DNA from: Colwellia sp. MB3u-41
GTDB taxonomy: Bacteria; Pseudomonadota; Gammaproteobacteria; Enterobacterales; Alteromonadaceae
Assembly: GCF_014076845.1 (NCBI RefSeq)
Contig: NZ_JACGUT010000084.1
Location: forward strand, 248,001 to 312,000
Direction: 5' to 3'
Length of the DNA: 64,000 bases
The notes under the pieces were generated by a model that was given only the letters and a program-made list of their open reading frames with translations, was not told the origin of the DNA and did not search any database. Positions 9,445 to 19,506 of the stretch are shown here, piece by piece. Numbering within the stretch: the first letter of the stretch is position 1; each line of letters opens with the position of its first letter. Made by a program: the position numbers and the translations under genes.

Positions 9445-9488
9445 CCTTACCGACCTGTATTTTTGACGAGGTCGATAAGGTTGTTTTT
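9445..9488. terminator. bidirectional terminator between selO and pheA
   Basis: 12-bp arms CCTTACCGACCT and AGGTCGATAAGG enclose a 12-base loop, with one mismatch that becomes a wobble pair on the minus strand. The plus strand continues into TTGTTTTTG. Confidence 0.65.
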
Positions 9489-9541
9489 GCAGATGTAGAG
9501 ATATTATCAAAGGCAATAACGTCAATATTAATCGATAAAGA

Positions 9542-10723
9542 CTAAGCGTTTATTGCGCTACTTGGCACACTGGTTGGGCTAATATGCTCGATAGGATAAC
9601 AGCCTAAAATTTTAATGAAGTTAGTAATTGTCGTTATTTCATTTATCGCTTCTTGTAATACCGCACTTTTTACATTGGCTTCCACATCAATATAGAACAT
9701 TTCTTCCCATGGGCGTCCTTGAATCGGTCTAGACTCAAGCTTGCACATGTTGATGCCTTTTGCTTTTAAGATAATAAGACAATCTACCAACGCACCGGCT
9801 TTTTGTCCTGTAGCCAAAATTAACGCTGTTTTTGCAGGAATTTGTTCTGCAACATCGATAGGCTTACGGGCGACTAAAATAAAGCGACTGTGGTTTTCTG
9901 TTTGATTTGCAATCGACTTCTCCAAAGCATGAAGCTTATAGAGGTGACCACCTTCCTCACTGCCAATAACCGCCACTGTAGGGTCTTGTAATTCATAAGC
10001 TCTCGCCATGGCATCAGCGGTACTGTCACAATATTCGATGCGAATATTCTTTTGTTTATCAAGAAAATTACTACATTGGGTAAAAGGCTGTCCGTGTGCA
10101 TAAATCGTTTTTATTTTATTGAGCTCGGTCGTTACTGCGGTTAATAAACAATGCTCGATAGGTTGGGTTATTTCACCAACAATTGACAAGTTAGTGTGCT
10201 GCAGTGCATCGTAAACTTCGTTAATACTACCTGAACTGGTATTTTCAATCGGAAGCATGCCATAGTCTACATGACCAGATTCTACTTGCTGCATAATCTC
10301 GTTGAAACTTTGGCAGCCGTATTCATTGATTTTTGCCGCACGACGTGAAAAATAGCGATGACTGGCTAAGTAACTGTAAGAACCTTTGTCTCCTAAAAAA
10401 GCGACACTAACCGTAGGTACCTGAATATTTGGGTTTGCTAAGGTTTGTAAATAGGCTTGTTGATTTAATACTGAATCTTCAATAATGGTTTGATAAACAC
10501 TCGTCACATAGTGAGCGTCTAAACCCAGTACCTTACCTTGGTTAATCAAACGTATCAGTAATTCTTGCTCACGTTGTTGGTCGCGAACAGGGCGAATTTG
10601 ATGAGCTTTGCTTTTCGCCACATTGAGCGTGAGTGAACGGCGTTGCGCAAATAATTCCAATAACTGTTGATCTAACTGGGTTATTTTTTCGCGGATTTTA
10701 TTCAGATCTAATTCTTCGCTCAC
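9542..10723 (-). CDS. pheA: bifunctional chorismate mutase / prephenate dehydratase
   Basis: Converts chorismate to prephenate and then to phenylpyruvate, the committed steps to phenylalanine. The 393 residues comprise an AroQ-type mutase helix bundle (about 1-90), a prephenate dehydratase domain (about 105-285; SRF in place of the usual TRF) and a C-terminal ACT domain with GALV and ESRP motifs. These motifs bind phenylalanine, so feedback inhibition is expected. The start is GTG, preceded by AGGGTG at good spacing; no ATG is available before the mutase domain. I looked for a Phe-rich leader peptide upstream and found no convincing one, so E. coli-style pheL attenuation is not supported. Confidence 0.95.
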   Translation of the reverse strand: MSEELDLNKIREKITQLDQQLLELFAQRRSLTLNVAKSKAHQIRPVRDQQREQELLIRLINQGKVLGLDAHYVTSVYQTIIEDSVLNQQAYLQTLANPNIQVPTVSVAFLGDKGSYSYLASHRYFSRRAAKINEYGCQSFNEIMQQVESGHVDYGMLPIENTSSGSINEVYDALQHTNLSIVGEITQPIEHCLLTAVTTELNKIKTIYAHGQPFTQCSNFLDKQKNIRIEYCDSTADAMARAYELQDPTVAVIGSEEGGHLYKLHALEKSIANQTENHSRFILVARKPIDVAEQIPAKTALILATGQKAGALVDCLIILKAKGINMCKLESRPIQGRPWEEMFYIDVEANVKSAVLQEAINEITTITNFIKILGCYPIEHISPTSVPSSAINA

Positions 10724-10871
10724 AGCACTTCACCCTATATTTTGTTATTTCAAGAAAATGGTTAAAAATAAAGAATCCTGATGTTTTAGTAAATAAAAAT
10801 CATGAAGGCGACTAAAACAGGACGTTAGTCAGGATATATGACATTACTGTATATAGGGGAAAGAAATTGTT

Positions 10872-10928
10872 CAAGCCTTTATTACCAAAGGCTTGTATTA
10901 AAAAAATCTATATTAGAAATAGATTTTT
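10872..10928 (-). terminator. two hairpins after the MAPEG gene
   Basis: Stem AAAAATCTAT / ATAGATTTTT (10902-10911 and 10919-10928) is followed by a T-run on the minus strand and fits an intrinsic terminator. A second hairpin, CAAGCCTTT / AAAGGCTTG (10872-10880 and 10887-10895), lies just beyond it, in the pheA leader. Confidence 0.6.
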
Positions 10929-10932
10929 ACTC

Positions 10933-11319
10933 TTAAGGAATGCATTGCCAAATAATAGCAAAAGATGACACGGTTGCTATGCCCCAAACAATAGAACGTA
11001 TAAGTCCAATATTTAATAAATAAAATATGTTGTAGGCAACACGTGCAATAACATGGGTGATAGCTAATACCGTAATACTATCTGTTATTGTGTTGGTTGC
11101 AATCGCTAATAAAACCGCAGGTATAAAGATTATTAGCGATTCAAAAGCGTTTTGATGAGCCGCAAGTGCACGTGCACCAAAGCCGGTTAATTGTGTTTGT
11201 TGAGCGCGAGGGTGATTATTGTCGTAACCACCGAGTTTATTCATCGCGATAGCCACGGGAGCTTTCGCTAAATAGGGTAATAGGGTGGCAGCAAATAAAC
11301 ACCAAATTAGAATAGTCAT
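10933..11319 (-). CDS. MAPEG family membrane protein
   Basis: A 128-residue inner-membrane protein with about four TM helices. It matches the MAPEG family (membrane-associated proteins in eicosanoid and glutathione metabolism), including the internal RAQQTQLTGFGARALAAHQNAFE region and ARVAYN. Bacterial members are mostly uncharacterised; some are glutathione-dependent. It lies 68 bp downstream of the acylase gene on the same strand and may be cotranscribed with it. Function beyond the family is not evident. Confidence 0.85.
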   Translation of the reverse strand: MTILIWCLFAATLLPYLAKAPVAIAMNKLGGYDNNHPRAQQTQLTGFGARALAAHQNAFESLIIFIPAVLLAIATNTITDSITVLAITHVIARVAYNIFYLLNIGLIRSIVWGIATVSSFAIIWQCIP

Positions 11320-11387
11320 ACGTTCCTCTTTTTATGATTGATTTTAGTTTTAGTGCTAAGGCTTATCAAACTGTTTAATCGTTCCAC

Positions 11388-13808
11388 TTAATAGCTTAAT
11401 AGCGTTAATGTATATTTTGTTTCACCAGGTAAAAAGGGTGATGGTTTACCTTGTACCCAATCTTCATGACCTAAACCGTAGTAGGGACTCCATGGGTGGC
11501 CTGATTGACTGGTAGGCATATGCAATATTCCAGACGATTCATGGCCAGGTGAAACGACCATGCGTTGCGATGCACCAAAGGTTTTTCCTTGTACGCGCGG
11601 CATATAGCTGTCACCGGGCAATTGTATAGGCTGCATATCCAACCAATGGCCAATAAGCGGTACTGCTTTACTGAGTGGGTGTTGTATTTTACTGGTGTTT
11701 TGTTGCCCCCAAGTCGCACTCGCTAATGGCTGGTCTTTCGTCATATCAGCTAATGTAGTGGTTAATGCCTGTTCAAAAACTTCCTGCCAACTATTTTCTG
11801 GTAACCATAAGAAATTCTTCGGCTGGTCATTAATCATTTGCCAAAGAGGTGTTTCAATTTGGTGGCGAATAGTGCGAAAAGAATAGCTACCGTCTACGTG
11901 AGATAAATTTTTATTAAGTAAACTGAACACGTCATTACGTACATTCAATCGGAAATTATTCACCAATCGATAAGCAACTGAATCAATGCAAGCACATAAT
12001 GGGTCAGTATCAACAATTTCTTTCACCGCTTGCCAACGGGGGTGCTGAACAATGGCTTGAGGCGTTAGTACTTTTTTAAGTAAAAAGTCCTGCCAACGCT
12101 TCAAGAAAATTGCACGGTCATCAAGCGCAATATCAAGTAAGTCAGGTTCTGAGAAAACATCTTTAGTGAGTAAACGCTCTCTTATTTGCTGTGCTCGCGC
12201 GCCTAAAGCATAACCACCGTTACCCAGTTTATCTAACATTGTACCGCCGACAACACGGGTGTTAGCGGTCCACAAACGATTGTTTTCAGGGTTTTTAATA
12301 CGGGGATATTGTTCGCTATCTAAATAACCTTGCCAGTTGTTTTTACCATCAGCCCAGTGTGTTGGTGTTTCGCCAAACTGGGTCGACTTTTTGGGGATAG
12401 GCCCCATAATTGTCCAGCCAATATTCCCTGCTTTGTCACCAACCACTAAATTTTGTGCCGGAATACCGGCTTTGCTAGCAATAATAAAAGCTTCGTCAAC
12501 ACTCGTTGCTAACTCGAGTTGGGTGTGGTGTAGATTCACGGCTTGCACATCATGAGCAACCCAACGATAAGCTAATAATTGCTGATTACTGTTCGAGCCT
12601 ATAACGGGGCCCCAAATTGTTTCTTTTACAATAAGTTCTTGTGCGTCTTGATCTTTGATAGCGATAACATGTTTATGTTCAGTAAAGTCTCGATAACCTG
12701 TTGGCGTTAAATACTGACTTTGATCAGCATTAGTATCGAGAATAATAATATCACTCCAATCACCATAACTATTGGTAAAACCCCAAGCAATATTACCGTT
12801 GCTACCCGCAATTATATTAGGCGTTCCAGGCAATGTAAGCCCCGTTACTTTTATACTTTTATTATCATCACTTTCATATTTAAAGGTTGCCCGAAACCAA
12901 GTGTTAGGTACGCGTATACCTAAATGCATATCGTTAGCGACAATGGCACTGCCTGTTGCACTGAGTTTCCCCGAAACGGCCCAGTTATTTGACCCAGGGA
13001 ATTCCTCACCTTGATAGTTATTGTTAGCAGAACCGGTATTTTGGTCTTGCTCAGAAATTGAGGATGCAGATATAAGCGTTTTCTGCTCTGCTGAGGCCGA
13101 AGGCCATGCACGTGTGGGCATGGCACTTGAAGGATAGTGAGTGCCATCGATAGCGGCATCCCAAATGCTTCCTTTGGGATTCAGAAACTCAAAGACGTCT
13201 TTACCGAGGCTATTTTTTATATTACCTAATGTTCTTTCACGATCGCCCGCGGCATATTGTAAGTCCATGTACATACTTAATACCGTTAATATAGTATCTT
13301 CTTCTTGCCATGACACTGGCGCTTGTTGTAAGAGTAAGTATTCAAAAGGAGGTGACTTTAAATTATTTATGCCTTGATTAACGCCACGAGTATATGCTTT
13401 TAGTAAGGCTAAATCTTTATCGGGAAGTTGAGATACTATGACACGCGCACGTTCACGAAAACGATGGCGGCGAATTTTTTTATCATGGGGTAATGCTTTC
13501 TCACCAAATAAGCTAGCGAGTTCACCAGCAGAATTTCGGCGCAGTAAATCCATCTGAAAAAAGCGTTCTTGGGCGTGTATAAAACCAGTAGCAACGGCAA
13601 CATCATTACGCTTCTTAGCTTTTATCGTTACAATGCCCTGACTATCTCGTTCAACTACGGCGGTATCACTTAATCCCAGTAACGTTCTTTTCCCTTCAAG
13701 AACAGGCAAAGCACTATCAATTTGGCTGTAAATCCATGTACCTAAACTTGCAATGACTAAAAATAAGATCAGCAAGAAACCAATTAATATGTGTTTTATT
13801 TTATTCAT
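11388..13808 (-). CDS. penicillin acylase family Ntn hydrolase
   Basis: An 806-residue secreted or membrane-anchored amidohydrolase precursor. An N-terminal hydrophobic segment (about residues 7-27) serves as signal or anchor. The alpha-chain region includes GFIHAQERFFQMDLLRR. The beta chain would begin at the Ser of PGSNNW near residue 273, the N-terminal nucleophile exposed by self-cleavage. Downstream family features include NDMHLGIRVPNTW, PGTPNIIAGSNGNIAWGFTN and GNIGWT. Family members cleave acyl amides such as penicillins or N-acyl homoserine lactones. The sequence does not tell which, so quorum quenching is only a possibility. Confidence 0.9.
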   Translation of the reverse strand: MNKIKHILIGFLLILFLVIASLGTWIYSQIDSALPVLEGKRTLLGLSDTAVVERDSQGIVTIKAKKRNDVAVATGFIHAQERFFQMDLLRRNSAGELASLFGEKALPHDKKIRRHRFRERARVIVSQLPDKDLALLKAYTRGVNQGINNLKSPPFEYLLLQQAPVSWQEEDTILTVLSMYMDLQYAAGDRERTLGNIKNSLGKDVFEFLNPKGSIWDAAIDGTHYPSSAMPTRAWPSASAEQKTLISASSISEQDQNTGSANNNYQGEEFPGSNNWAVSGKLSATGSAIVANDMHLGIRVPNTWFRATFKYESDDNKSIKVTGLTLPGTPNIIAGSNGNIAWGFTNSYGDWSDIIILDTNADQSQYLTPTGYRDFTEHKHVIAIKDQDAQELIVKETIWGPVIGSNSNQQLLAYRWVAHDVQAVNLHHTQLELATSVDEAFIIASKAGIPAQNLVVGDKAGNIGWTIMGPIPKKSTQFGETPTHWADGKNNWQGYLDSEQYPRIKNPENNRLWTANTRVVGGTMLDKLGNGGYALGARAQQIRERLLTKDVFSEPDLLDIALDDRAIFLKRWQDFLLKKVLTPQAIVQHPRWQAVKEIVDTDPLCACIDSVAYRLVNNFRLNVRNDVFSLLNKNLSHVDGSYSFRTIRHQIETPLWQMINDQPKNFLWLPENSWQEVFEQALTTTLADMTKDQPLASATWGQQNTSKIQHPLSKAVPLIGHWLDMQPIQLPGDSYMPRVQGKTFGASQRMVVSPGHESSGILHMPTSQSGHPWSPYYGLGHEDWVQGKPSPFLPGETKYTLTLLSY

Positions 13809-13990
13809 AGTGTGAAGTTTTTAGGATATTTAGTTGTGCTAGATTACCTTATTATTTATAAAGTTAACATTCAATGATAGAACATTATTATGGGTTTATA
13901 AATAAAGAAAAGAACACATGCTTTTTTATTAGTATTTTTACCGATAGAATAGCGACAATTATTATCGATAAACTTAATTCAGGAGTTTTT

Positions 13991-14542
13991 ATGGCATCTT
14001 TACAAGATCAGCTATTAAAAGCAGGCTTAACAACTAAGCAAAAAGCGCGACAAGCCAATACAAGTCAACGTAAAACAAATAAACAAAAACGCAGTGGTGT
14101 TGCAAAAGATGACAGTTTGCAAGACCAAGTAAAGCAAGATTTAGCGAAAGCTCAGAAAGAAAAGTTAGCAAAAGACGCTGCCCTTAATGAAGAAAAAAAA
14201 CAACAGCTTGCTAATAAAGAAAAAACGTTACGTATTCAACAAATACTTGAGCACCACCATATTAAAAATGTTAACGGTGAAACGGAGTATAACTTTACCT
14301 TTAATAGTAAAATTAAAAAACTTTTTGTAAATGCGGTTACCCATAGAGCTCTAGTGAACGGACGTTTAGCGGTTTGTGGTTTAGTGGATCAGAGTTACCT
14401 TGTTACGGCTGAAACGGCTGCAAAATTAGCCACTTTAGACCCAAGCGTTATCTTGGTACAAAATGATAAAGTTGAAAGTGATGAGGTCGCAGCTGACGAT
14501 CCCTATGCTGATTATCAAATTCCTGATGATATGATGTGGTAG
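13991..14542 (+). CDS. DUF2058 family protein (YaiL-like)
   Basis: A 183-residue cytosolic, very Lys/Gln-rich protein. The frame is open from 13874, but the ATG at 13991 follows a strong AGGAG (13981-13985) and begins MASLQDQLLKAGL, the usual start of DUF2058/YaiL proteins. The N-terminal half is a charged helix; the C-terminal half has the conserved YNFTFNSKIKKLFVNA region. E. coli YaiL is a nucleoprotein or polysome-associated protein of unclear role. Confidence 0.88.
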   Translation: MASLQDQLLKAGLTTKQKARQANTSQRKTNKQKRSGVAKDDSLQDQVKQDLAKAQKEKLAKDAALNEEKKQQLANKEKTLRIQQILEHHHIKNVNGETEYNFTFNSKIKKLFVNAVTHRALVNGRLAVCGLVDQSYLVTAETAAKLATLDPSVILVQNDKVESDEVAADDPYADYQIPDDMMW

Positions 14543-14665
14543 CTGGCGTGTTTGCACAAATGAAAATAAGTATAACAAAGCAATTATGTTAAACTGGCAC
14601 AAATTGAGGGGGCTGTATTGAAGCAGTCTCGTGTATTATTTTTATAACTAAAGAGAAGTTGTTTT

Positions 14666-15028
14666 ATGTTTATTGTTCGCTGGATTATTGGTCGTATTAT
14701 TTTATTATTGAATTTCATCTTTTCACCAAGTGGTCCGCAACGAACCCCTGAATTACAAACTGAGATTGATACGAGCACAAAACATTTAAGTTTATATCAA
14801 TTACCCGCATGTCCTTTTTGTGTAAAAGTTCGTCGTTCAATGAAACGTGATGGTTTAAATATTGAATTACGTAATATTAATCAAAACGAAAATTATCGTG
14901 AAGAGTTAATCAAAGAAGGAGGTAAGCGCACAGTACCTTGTTTGAAAATAACAGATAAAAACGAAAAGGTGACTTGGTTGTATGAATCTAAAGATGTTAT
15001 TAATTACTTGCAACAATTTGCTCGTTAA
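14666..15028 (+). CDS. membrane-anchored glutaredoxin-like protein
   Basis: A 120-residue thioredoxin-fold protein. An N-terminal hydrophobic stretch (residues 3-20) suggests an inner-membrane anchor, and a short linker leads to a glutaredoxin domain. The active site CPFC is at 49-52, and the cis-Pro loop is TVPCL. It probably reduces disulfides or glutathionylated proteins with glutathione. It precedes the msrP-msrQ repair genes by about 100 bp, a redox-themed neighbourhood, but the gap and lack of overlap leave cotranscription unproven. Confidence 0.87.
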   Translation: MFIVRWIIGRIILLLNFIFSPSGPQRTPELQTEIDTSTKHLSLYQLPACPFCVKVRRSMKRDGLNIELRNINQNENYREELIKEGGKRTVPCLKITDKNEKVTWLYESKDVINYLQQFAR

Positions 15029-15130
15029 TTTTATGGTTAATCATATTTATTTATAAATAATGAAGTAATTCTCTATCTTTCGGGTCTATTAGTTTATCGT
15101 TAGACAATTAATAACCCGAGAAGTAGACCT

Positions 15131-16150
15131 ATGTTAATTAAATCGCCTGCAAAATCCTCGCTTAAAGAACATCAAGTTACCGATGAAAGTGTTTACTTAC
15201 AACGCAGACAGCTTGTTAAGAAAATGGGATTTATTGGCGCAGGAACATTAATCGCCTCTGCTATACCGAGTGTTGTTCATGGTAAAGGCTTAGATTTTTT
15301 CTCATCAGAACCCACACAAACTTTTCAGCGTTATCCCCTGAATTTTACAGCTAACAGCACTAACAACGCACAAGTACTCACACCTGAAGCTAAAGTGACG
15401 AGTCATAATAACTTTTACGAATTTGGGACAAATAAAAGTGATCCAGTCAACAACGCACAAAGTTTTAACGTTAATCCTTGGAAGTTAACCATTAGTGGTG
15501 AATGTGACAAACCTTATACGTTAGATTTAGATGCGTTAACAAAAAGTTTTGTGCTTGAAGAACGTATCTATCGTCTAAGATGTGTAGAAGCTTGGTCAAT
15601 GGTTATCCCTTGGGTTGGTTTTGAATTAGCAACGCTATTAAAAAAAGCGCAGCCAAACTCTCGTGCTAAATATGTTGCTTTTGAAACCTTATACGACCCA
15701 GAACAAATGCCAGGACAAGCAAGTAGACGACTTGGTGGTGGTGTTGACTACCCTTATGTTGAAGGCCTACGTATTGACGAGGCTATGAACCCACTAGCAC
15801 TGATGAGTGTCGGTTTATATGGGAAAACTTTACCTGCCCAAAATGGGGCGCCTATTCGTTTAGTTGTACCTTGGAAGTATGGTTTTAAAAGTATCAAATC
15901 GATTGTTGCAATAAAATTTGTTGAACATCCCCCCGCATCTACATGGAATATTTTGGCGCCCAGCGAATATGGTTTTTATGCTAATGTTAATCCTAACGTT
16001 GACCACCCTCGATGGAGTCAAGCCAGTGAGCGAAGAATTACTTCTGGTGGTTTATTTGCTCGTAACCGTATTGATACTTTACCTTTCAACGGTTATGGAG
16101 GAGAAGTTGCTGAGATGTATAGAGATCTCGACTTACGAAAAAACTTCTAA
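15131..16150 (+). CDS. msrP: protein-methionine-sulfoxide reductase, Mo-enzyme MsrP
   Basis: Periplasmic molybdopterin enzyme that reduces methionine sulfoxide in oxidised proteins, taking electrons from MsrQ. The 339 residues start with a twin-arginine signal (RRQLVKK followed by a hydrophobic segment ending VVHG). The Mo-ligating Cys is in LRCVEAW, residue 151. [21 protein letters not shown] and [16 protein letters not shown] are classic family blocks. The gene is 81 bp upstream of msrQ on the same strand, the usual arrangement. Confidence 0.96.
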   Translation: MLIKSPAKSSLKEHQVTDESVYLQRRQLVKKMGFIGAGTLIASAIPSVVHGKGLDFFSSEPTQTFQRYPLNFTANSTNNAQVLTPEAKVTSHNNFYEFGTNKSDPVNNAQSFNVNPWKLTISGECDKPYTLDLDALTKSFVLEERIYRLRCVEAWSMVIPWVGFELATLLKKAQPNSRAKYVAFETLYDPEQMPGQASRRLGGGVDYPYVEGLRIDEAMNPLALMSVGLYGKTLPAQNGAPIRLVVPWKYGFKSIKSIVAIKFVEHPPASTWNILAPSEYGFYANVNPNVDHPRWSQASERRITSGGLFARNRIDTLPFNGYGGEVAEMYRDLDLRKNF

Positions 16151-16231
16151 AGCCTTTTTTAAACGGTCAGGGATGAGTGTTTAGCTATGAATACATCATC
16201 TCTATTAACTGATTAAGTCATTATTAGCCTC

Positions 16232-16825
16232 ATGAAATATAACGTTTTTTTCTTCAAATTATTTATTCACCTTGCGGCCTTATTGCCGTTAGTCAATGCA
16301 TATTACTTAGCTTTTACTGACCAATTAGGTGCTGATCCGGTTGAGGCCATTATTCATTTTACCGGGATCGGCGCTTTTAATTTATTGTTATTAAGTTTGG
16401 TAATAACTCCTATCAGTAAGCGCTTTAAAATTTCATTATTAGTAAAAGTTCGCCGATTAGTCGGCTTATATAGTTTTACTTATGCACTACTTCACTTAAC
16501 TAACTTTTTGGTCTTTGAAGTTCAGTTTGATTGGTTACTATTTTTGAATGAAATTATTGATCGACCTTATATTACCATTGGTATGGCAGGACTTTTAATT
16601 TTACTGACGTTAGCAATAACATCAATTTCTGCACTGAAAAAACGCATGGGTAAAAATTGGCAAAAGCTACATAATTGGGTTTATTTAGCGGTTATCTTTG
16701 TTGGTATTCATTTTTACTGGTCGGTGAAATCCGACATTATTGAACCAAGCATTTATCTATTTATTAGTATTACGTTATTAGCGCTTCGTTTTGAAAAATT
16801 TAAAAAACGCATAAAAAAAAGCTAG
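16232..16825 (+). CDS. msrQ: haem membrane subunit MsrQ
   Basis: Inner-membrane b-type haem protein of 197 residues with about six TM helices that passes quinol or flavin electrons to MsrP. The ferric-reductase-like core is visible: GIGAFNLLLLSL, RRLVGLYSFTYALLHL with a haem-ligand His, and KLHNWVYLAVIFVGIHF with two more His. Its stop codon lies inside the hairpin that terminates the opposing protease gene. Confidence 0.94.
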   Translation: MKYNVFFFKLFIHLAALLPLVNAYYLAFTDQLGADPVEAIIHFTGIGAFNLLLLSLVITPISKRFKISLLVKVRRLVGLYSFTYALLHLTNFLVFEVQFDWLLFLNEIIDRPYITIGMAGLLILLTLAITSISALKKRMGKNWQKLHNWVYLAVIFVGIHFYWSVKSDIIEPSIYLFISITLLALRFEKFKKRIKKS

Positions 16826-16845
16826 TCAGTATCTACCGACCAGCT
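16820..16845 (-). terminator. terminator of the M4 protease gene
   Basis: On the minus strand the arms AGCTGGTCGG and CTGACTAGCT pair with two G-U wobbles and are followed by eight T residues. The hairpin overlaps the msrQ stop codon, so it is also the convergent boundary. Confidence 0.75.
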
Positions 16846-16896
16846 TTAATTAACTTACTTTCTTAATTTATTTAAAATAGCTTACTTTAGAATAAA

Positions 16897-19134
16897 TTAA
16901 GGGTTTGCTTGAAGTGTAAGCGTCATACCTGAAGCCGCACTATATCCAAAAATATCTATGTACCAAGTACCTGCCGCTGGGTTTGTAAAACTACAGCTTT
17001 CGTTGTTACCATTTTTATATGGGCGACAATCATAGGTAGATGAAGTTGATTGTGCTCCTCGGCGAATGTATAAATCAGCATCACCCGAACCACCTGAAAG
17101 ACTAATGGTCATATCGGCATAACCGGCTGGTAACACTTGAGTGAAACGTTTCCATTGTCCCTGTGATACAGCAACATTTGACTCTGAACCATTAATCGCT
17201 GGATTTCCACCGGTAGAGCCACCCGTAAAACTACCGGTTAGACTTAAACCTGAAAAGGCCGAATAAGCTTTTATGCGAATATAGTAAGTACCGCCAGTAG
17301 AGGTACCTGCACAAGACTCATTATTTCCACCAACATAAGGGCGACAGTCATAGGTTGAATCCGTAGGGGCTGAGCCAAACTTTACATACATATCAGCATC
17401 ACCAGAACCACCACTCATCACAAAGTTGATGTCAGTCGCGCCAGTCGGTACTTCCATTGTATAAACAACATCTGTATTGGTTGATGCGCTCAGGTTAGTT
17501 TCAGCAACACCATTTGTTAATACATTACCGGTAGGAGGTGTTCCTGTATCAGGACAACTTCCAACGCCTACAGCACACCAAGCCGTTTCTACAGCTGTTT
17601 TTTCAGTAGTACCGTATAGATCTTGTGCGGCTTGTGCGGTTGCTGAACGTGCACCAGCAAAGTTAGTGTTTTGATTCATGTAAGTCACCAGCGCACGATA
17701 GAAAATTTTCTCTGCTTTTGCCATACCAATACTTGGAACGACTGCTGTTGATTTATTACGTGGATGAGTACCACCATCGACTAACAACACATAAGCTAAG
17801 TTAGCAATACCAGAGTTACCATGAACGCCGCCTTGGTCATTACTGTTACTTGGGTTACTGACGAAAGGAATACGCTCTGGATACCAATCTTTTGAGTAAT
17901 TGTCTTTAGTTGGGTTGTCCATATAACGTAAAGCTTTACCTGCGGTGTTATATAAGCCGTCACCTAATAACCAAGTAGAGCTTGTTGTGCCATTTTTATA
18001 TGACTCTGCAGAAAGACCTAAAATGTCTGACCACGCTTCGTTTAATGCTCCTGATGCATTGGCATAAATGAGATTTGCTGTTTTATCAGTAACACCATGC
18101 GTTAATTCATGACCGATAATATCGAAATCACTGGTAAAGTCGTTCATACCACTTGAGGCTTGGCCATACATCATTTGTGATCCAGTCCAGTATGCATTCT
18201 GTACGCCTAAATCTACACTCGAAATTAAGGTCATACCATTGTTATCAAGGCTATCACGGCCAAATTTACTCTGATAATAATCATAGACTTTTGACGCACC
18301 ATCATGAGCACGCTGTGCCGCTGCATTACCTCCACAATTTTGCGTGTTTGTACACAACAATGTACCAGGAGCCGAATTTGCCGAACCGCCATTTAAGGTA
18401 TAAGTTCTCCAGTTTTTAGCTGAATGTATTTGTGGTTCTCTTGTTAATATTTCAGCTGTATCAGCATCAAAATAAACATAGTCACGACCAAAATCTTCAC
18501 CGCCATTATCCCATGAGACTTCAAGTCTATAAGCGAGTTTAGTTTCTTCTAAAAGTGGTAAATATATGTAAGCAAGCTCTGGAGTATTTAAAATATTACC
18601 CATACTTTCGGCGGCGACTACCGCTTGAGCTGAGTCATTTTTTATTACACTTGCATTGCTCATCATAGAGAACAAAGGAGATGAAGTTGTCGCAAGTGTA
18701 CCTGTAACGCTATACACGCTTGCGGCTGCATTTGTCATGCTAAACGCACTGATAGGTGAATTTGTGTGCATGATCATACTCGTACCATAAACTTTCAGAC
18801 CATTAATAGTTTGATCAAAATGTGTATGAGTTTTACCTAATTCATCAGTCCATTGGCGTCGAACATTGAAGTTCTCATTGCCCAGAGAACCGTATGAACT
18901 CTGGTTGGTTATCATGCTTTTGAATGCTTGAGCAGCAGGGTTTTTAGTACCAACAAGAGAATTTACAATCTCTGGACCTGTAGTCGTCACAGGCGCAATT
19001 ACAGGAGTACCTGTATTTGTTTCTTCTAACATTGAGCTTGAGTTCATTTCTACAGCGGTTGCATTCATTGCTGAAGCGGTAAGTGCTGCACCAATAAGGA
19101 ATGAGAGTTGAGATATTTTATTATTATTTTTCAT
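16897..19134 (-). CDS. secreted M4 (thermolysin/vibriolysin-type) metalloprotease
   Basis: A 745-residue extracellular zinc protease precursor. It has a signal peptide (cut near NATAVE), then an inhibitory FTP/PepSY propeptide to about residue 200, then the catalytic domain. Zinc ligands are HELTH at 342-346 and Glu366 in NEAWSD. The region up to about residue 525 includes GGVHGNSGIANLAYVL, which carries the second catalytic His. Two tandem prepeptidase C-terminal (PPC) domains follow at about 540-640 and 650-745, with repeated GGSGDADMY/LY and YDCRPY segments. PPC domains are usually trimmed or aid secretion. Expected role: degradation of environmental protein. Single gene with its own terminator. 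Confidence 0.95.
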   Translation of the reverse strand: MKNNNKISQLSFLIGAALTASAMNATAVEMNSSSMLEETNTGTPVIAPVTTTGPEIVNSLVGTKNPAAQAFKSMITNQSSYGSLGNENFNVRRQWTDELGKTHTHFDQTINGLKVYGTSMIMHTNSPISAFSMTNAAASVYSVTGTLATTSSPLFSMMSNASVIKNDSAQAVVAAESMGNILNTPELAYIYLPLLEETKLAYRLEVSWDNGGEDFGRDYVYFDADTAEILTREPQIHSAKNWRTYTLNGGSANSAPGTLLCTNTQNCGGNAAAQRAHDGASKVYDYYQSKFGRDSLDNNGMTLISSVDLGVQNAYWTGSQMMYGQASSGMNDFTSDFDIIGHELTHGVTDKTANLIYANASGALNEAWSDILGLSAESYKNGTTSSTWLLGDGLYNTAGKALRYMDNPTKDNYSKDWYPERIPFVSNPSNSNDQGGVHGNSGIANLAYVLLVDGGTHPRNKSTAVVPSIGMAKAEKIFYRALVTYMNQNTNFAGARSATAQAAQDLYGTTEKTAVETAWCAVGVGSCPDTGTPPTGNVLTNGVAETNLSASTNTDVVYTMEVPTGATDINFVMSGGSGDADMYVKFGSAPTDSTYDCRPYVGGNNESCAGTSTGGTYYIRIKAYSAFSGLSLTGSFTGGSTGGNPAINGSESNVAVSQGQWKRFTQVLPAGYADMTISLSGGSGDADLYIRRGAQSTSSTYDCRPYKNGNNESCSFTNPAAGTWYIDIFGYSAASGMTLTLQANP

Positions 19135-19506
19135 TAGGTGTTCCTAATTTAACTTAATTTTATGCTCAGATTAAAAGCCAAGCGTTGTTTTTATTTTCCT
19201 CCCTCATTCCATTGATTTAGTTGTCATCCTAGGGTGCTGAGGAATTTTGGCCAGTCTTTGCTGACAAATTAACCGTAGCATTAATTTAACGAAAATAACA
19301 AATAATTAACAATAAATTGATGGTTAATTAATCGTACAAGGTGTAATTAATTATTTACGACTTGAGGGTTTACTTTGTAAATAAAAGGTAACTAAATATT
19401 TGTTTCTTTAAATATCAGTGATTTAGAGTTTTATTGTTAAAAATAAAAGCAATAGGTATGAAGTCGAATCACAACAAAGTGGGATAACGAGAGTTATACC
19501 TTGTTG
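19135..19506. other. protease promoter region, no gene
   Basis: A 372-bp, AT-rich gap. It must hold the promoter of the M4 protease (minus strand). Near 19472-19507 an imperfect hairpin (CAACAA...GGGATAAC / GTTATACC...TTGTTG) follows the stop of the next gene on the minus strand and may be its terminator. No ORF or RNA was recognised. Confidence 0.4.

Noticed and set aside
10724-10900. pheL-like attenuator upstream of pheA
   Set aside because: Short frames on the minus strand contain at most one Phe, and no terminator/antiterminator pair lies next to the GTG start.
15918-16184. Overlapping 88-residue ORF inside msrP
   Set aside because: It is a different frame of the strongly conserved msrP gene, with no ribosome site or recognisable family.
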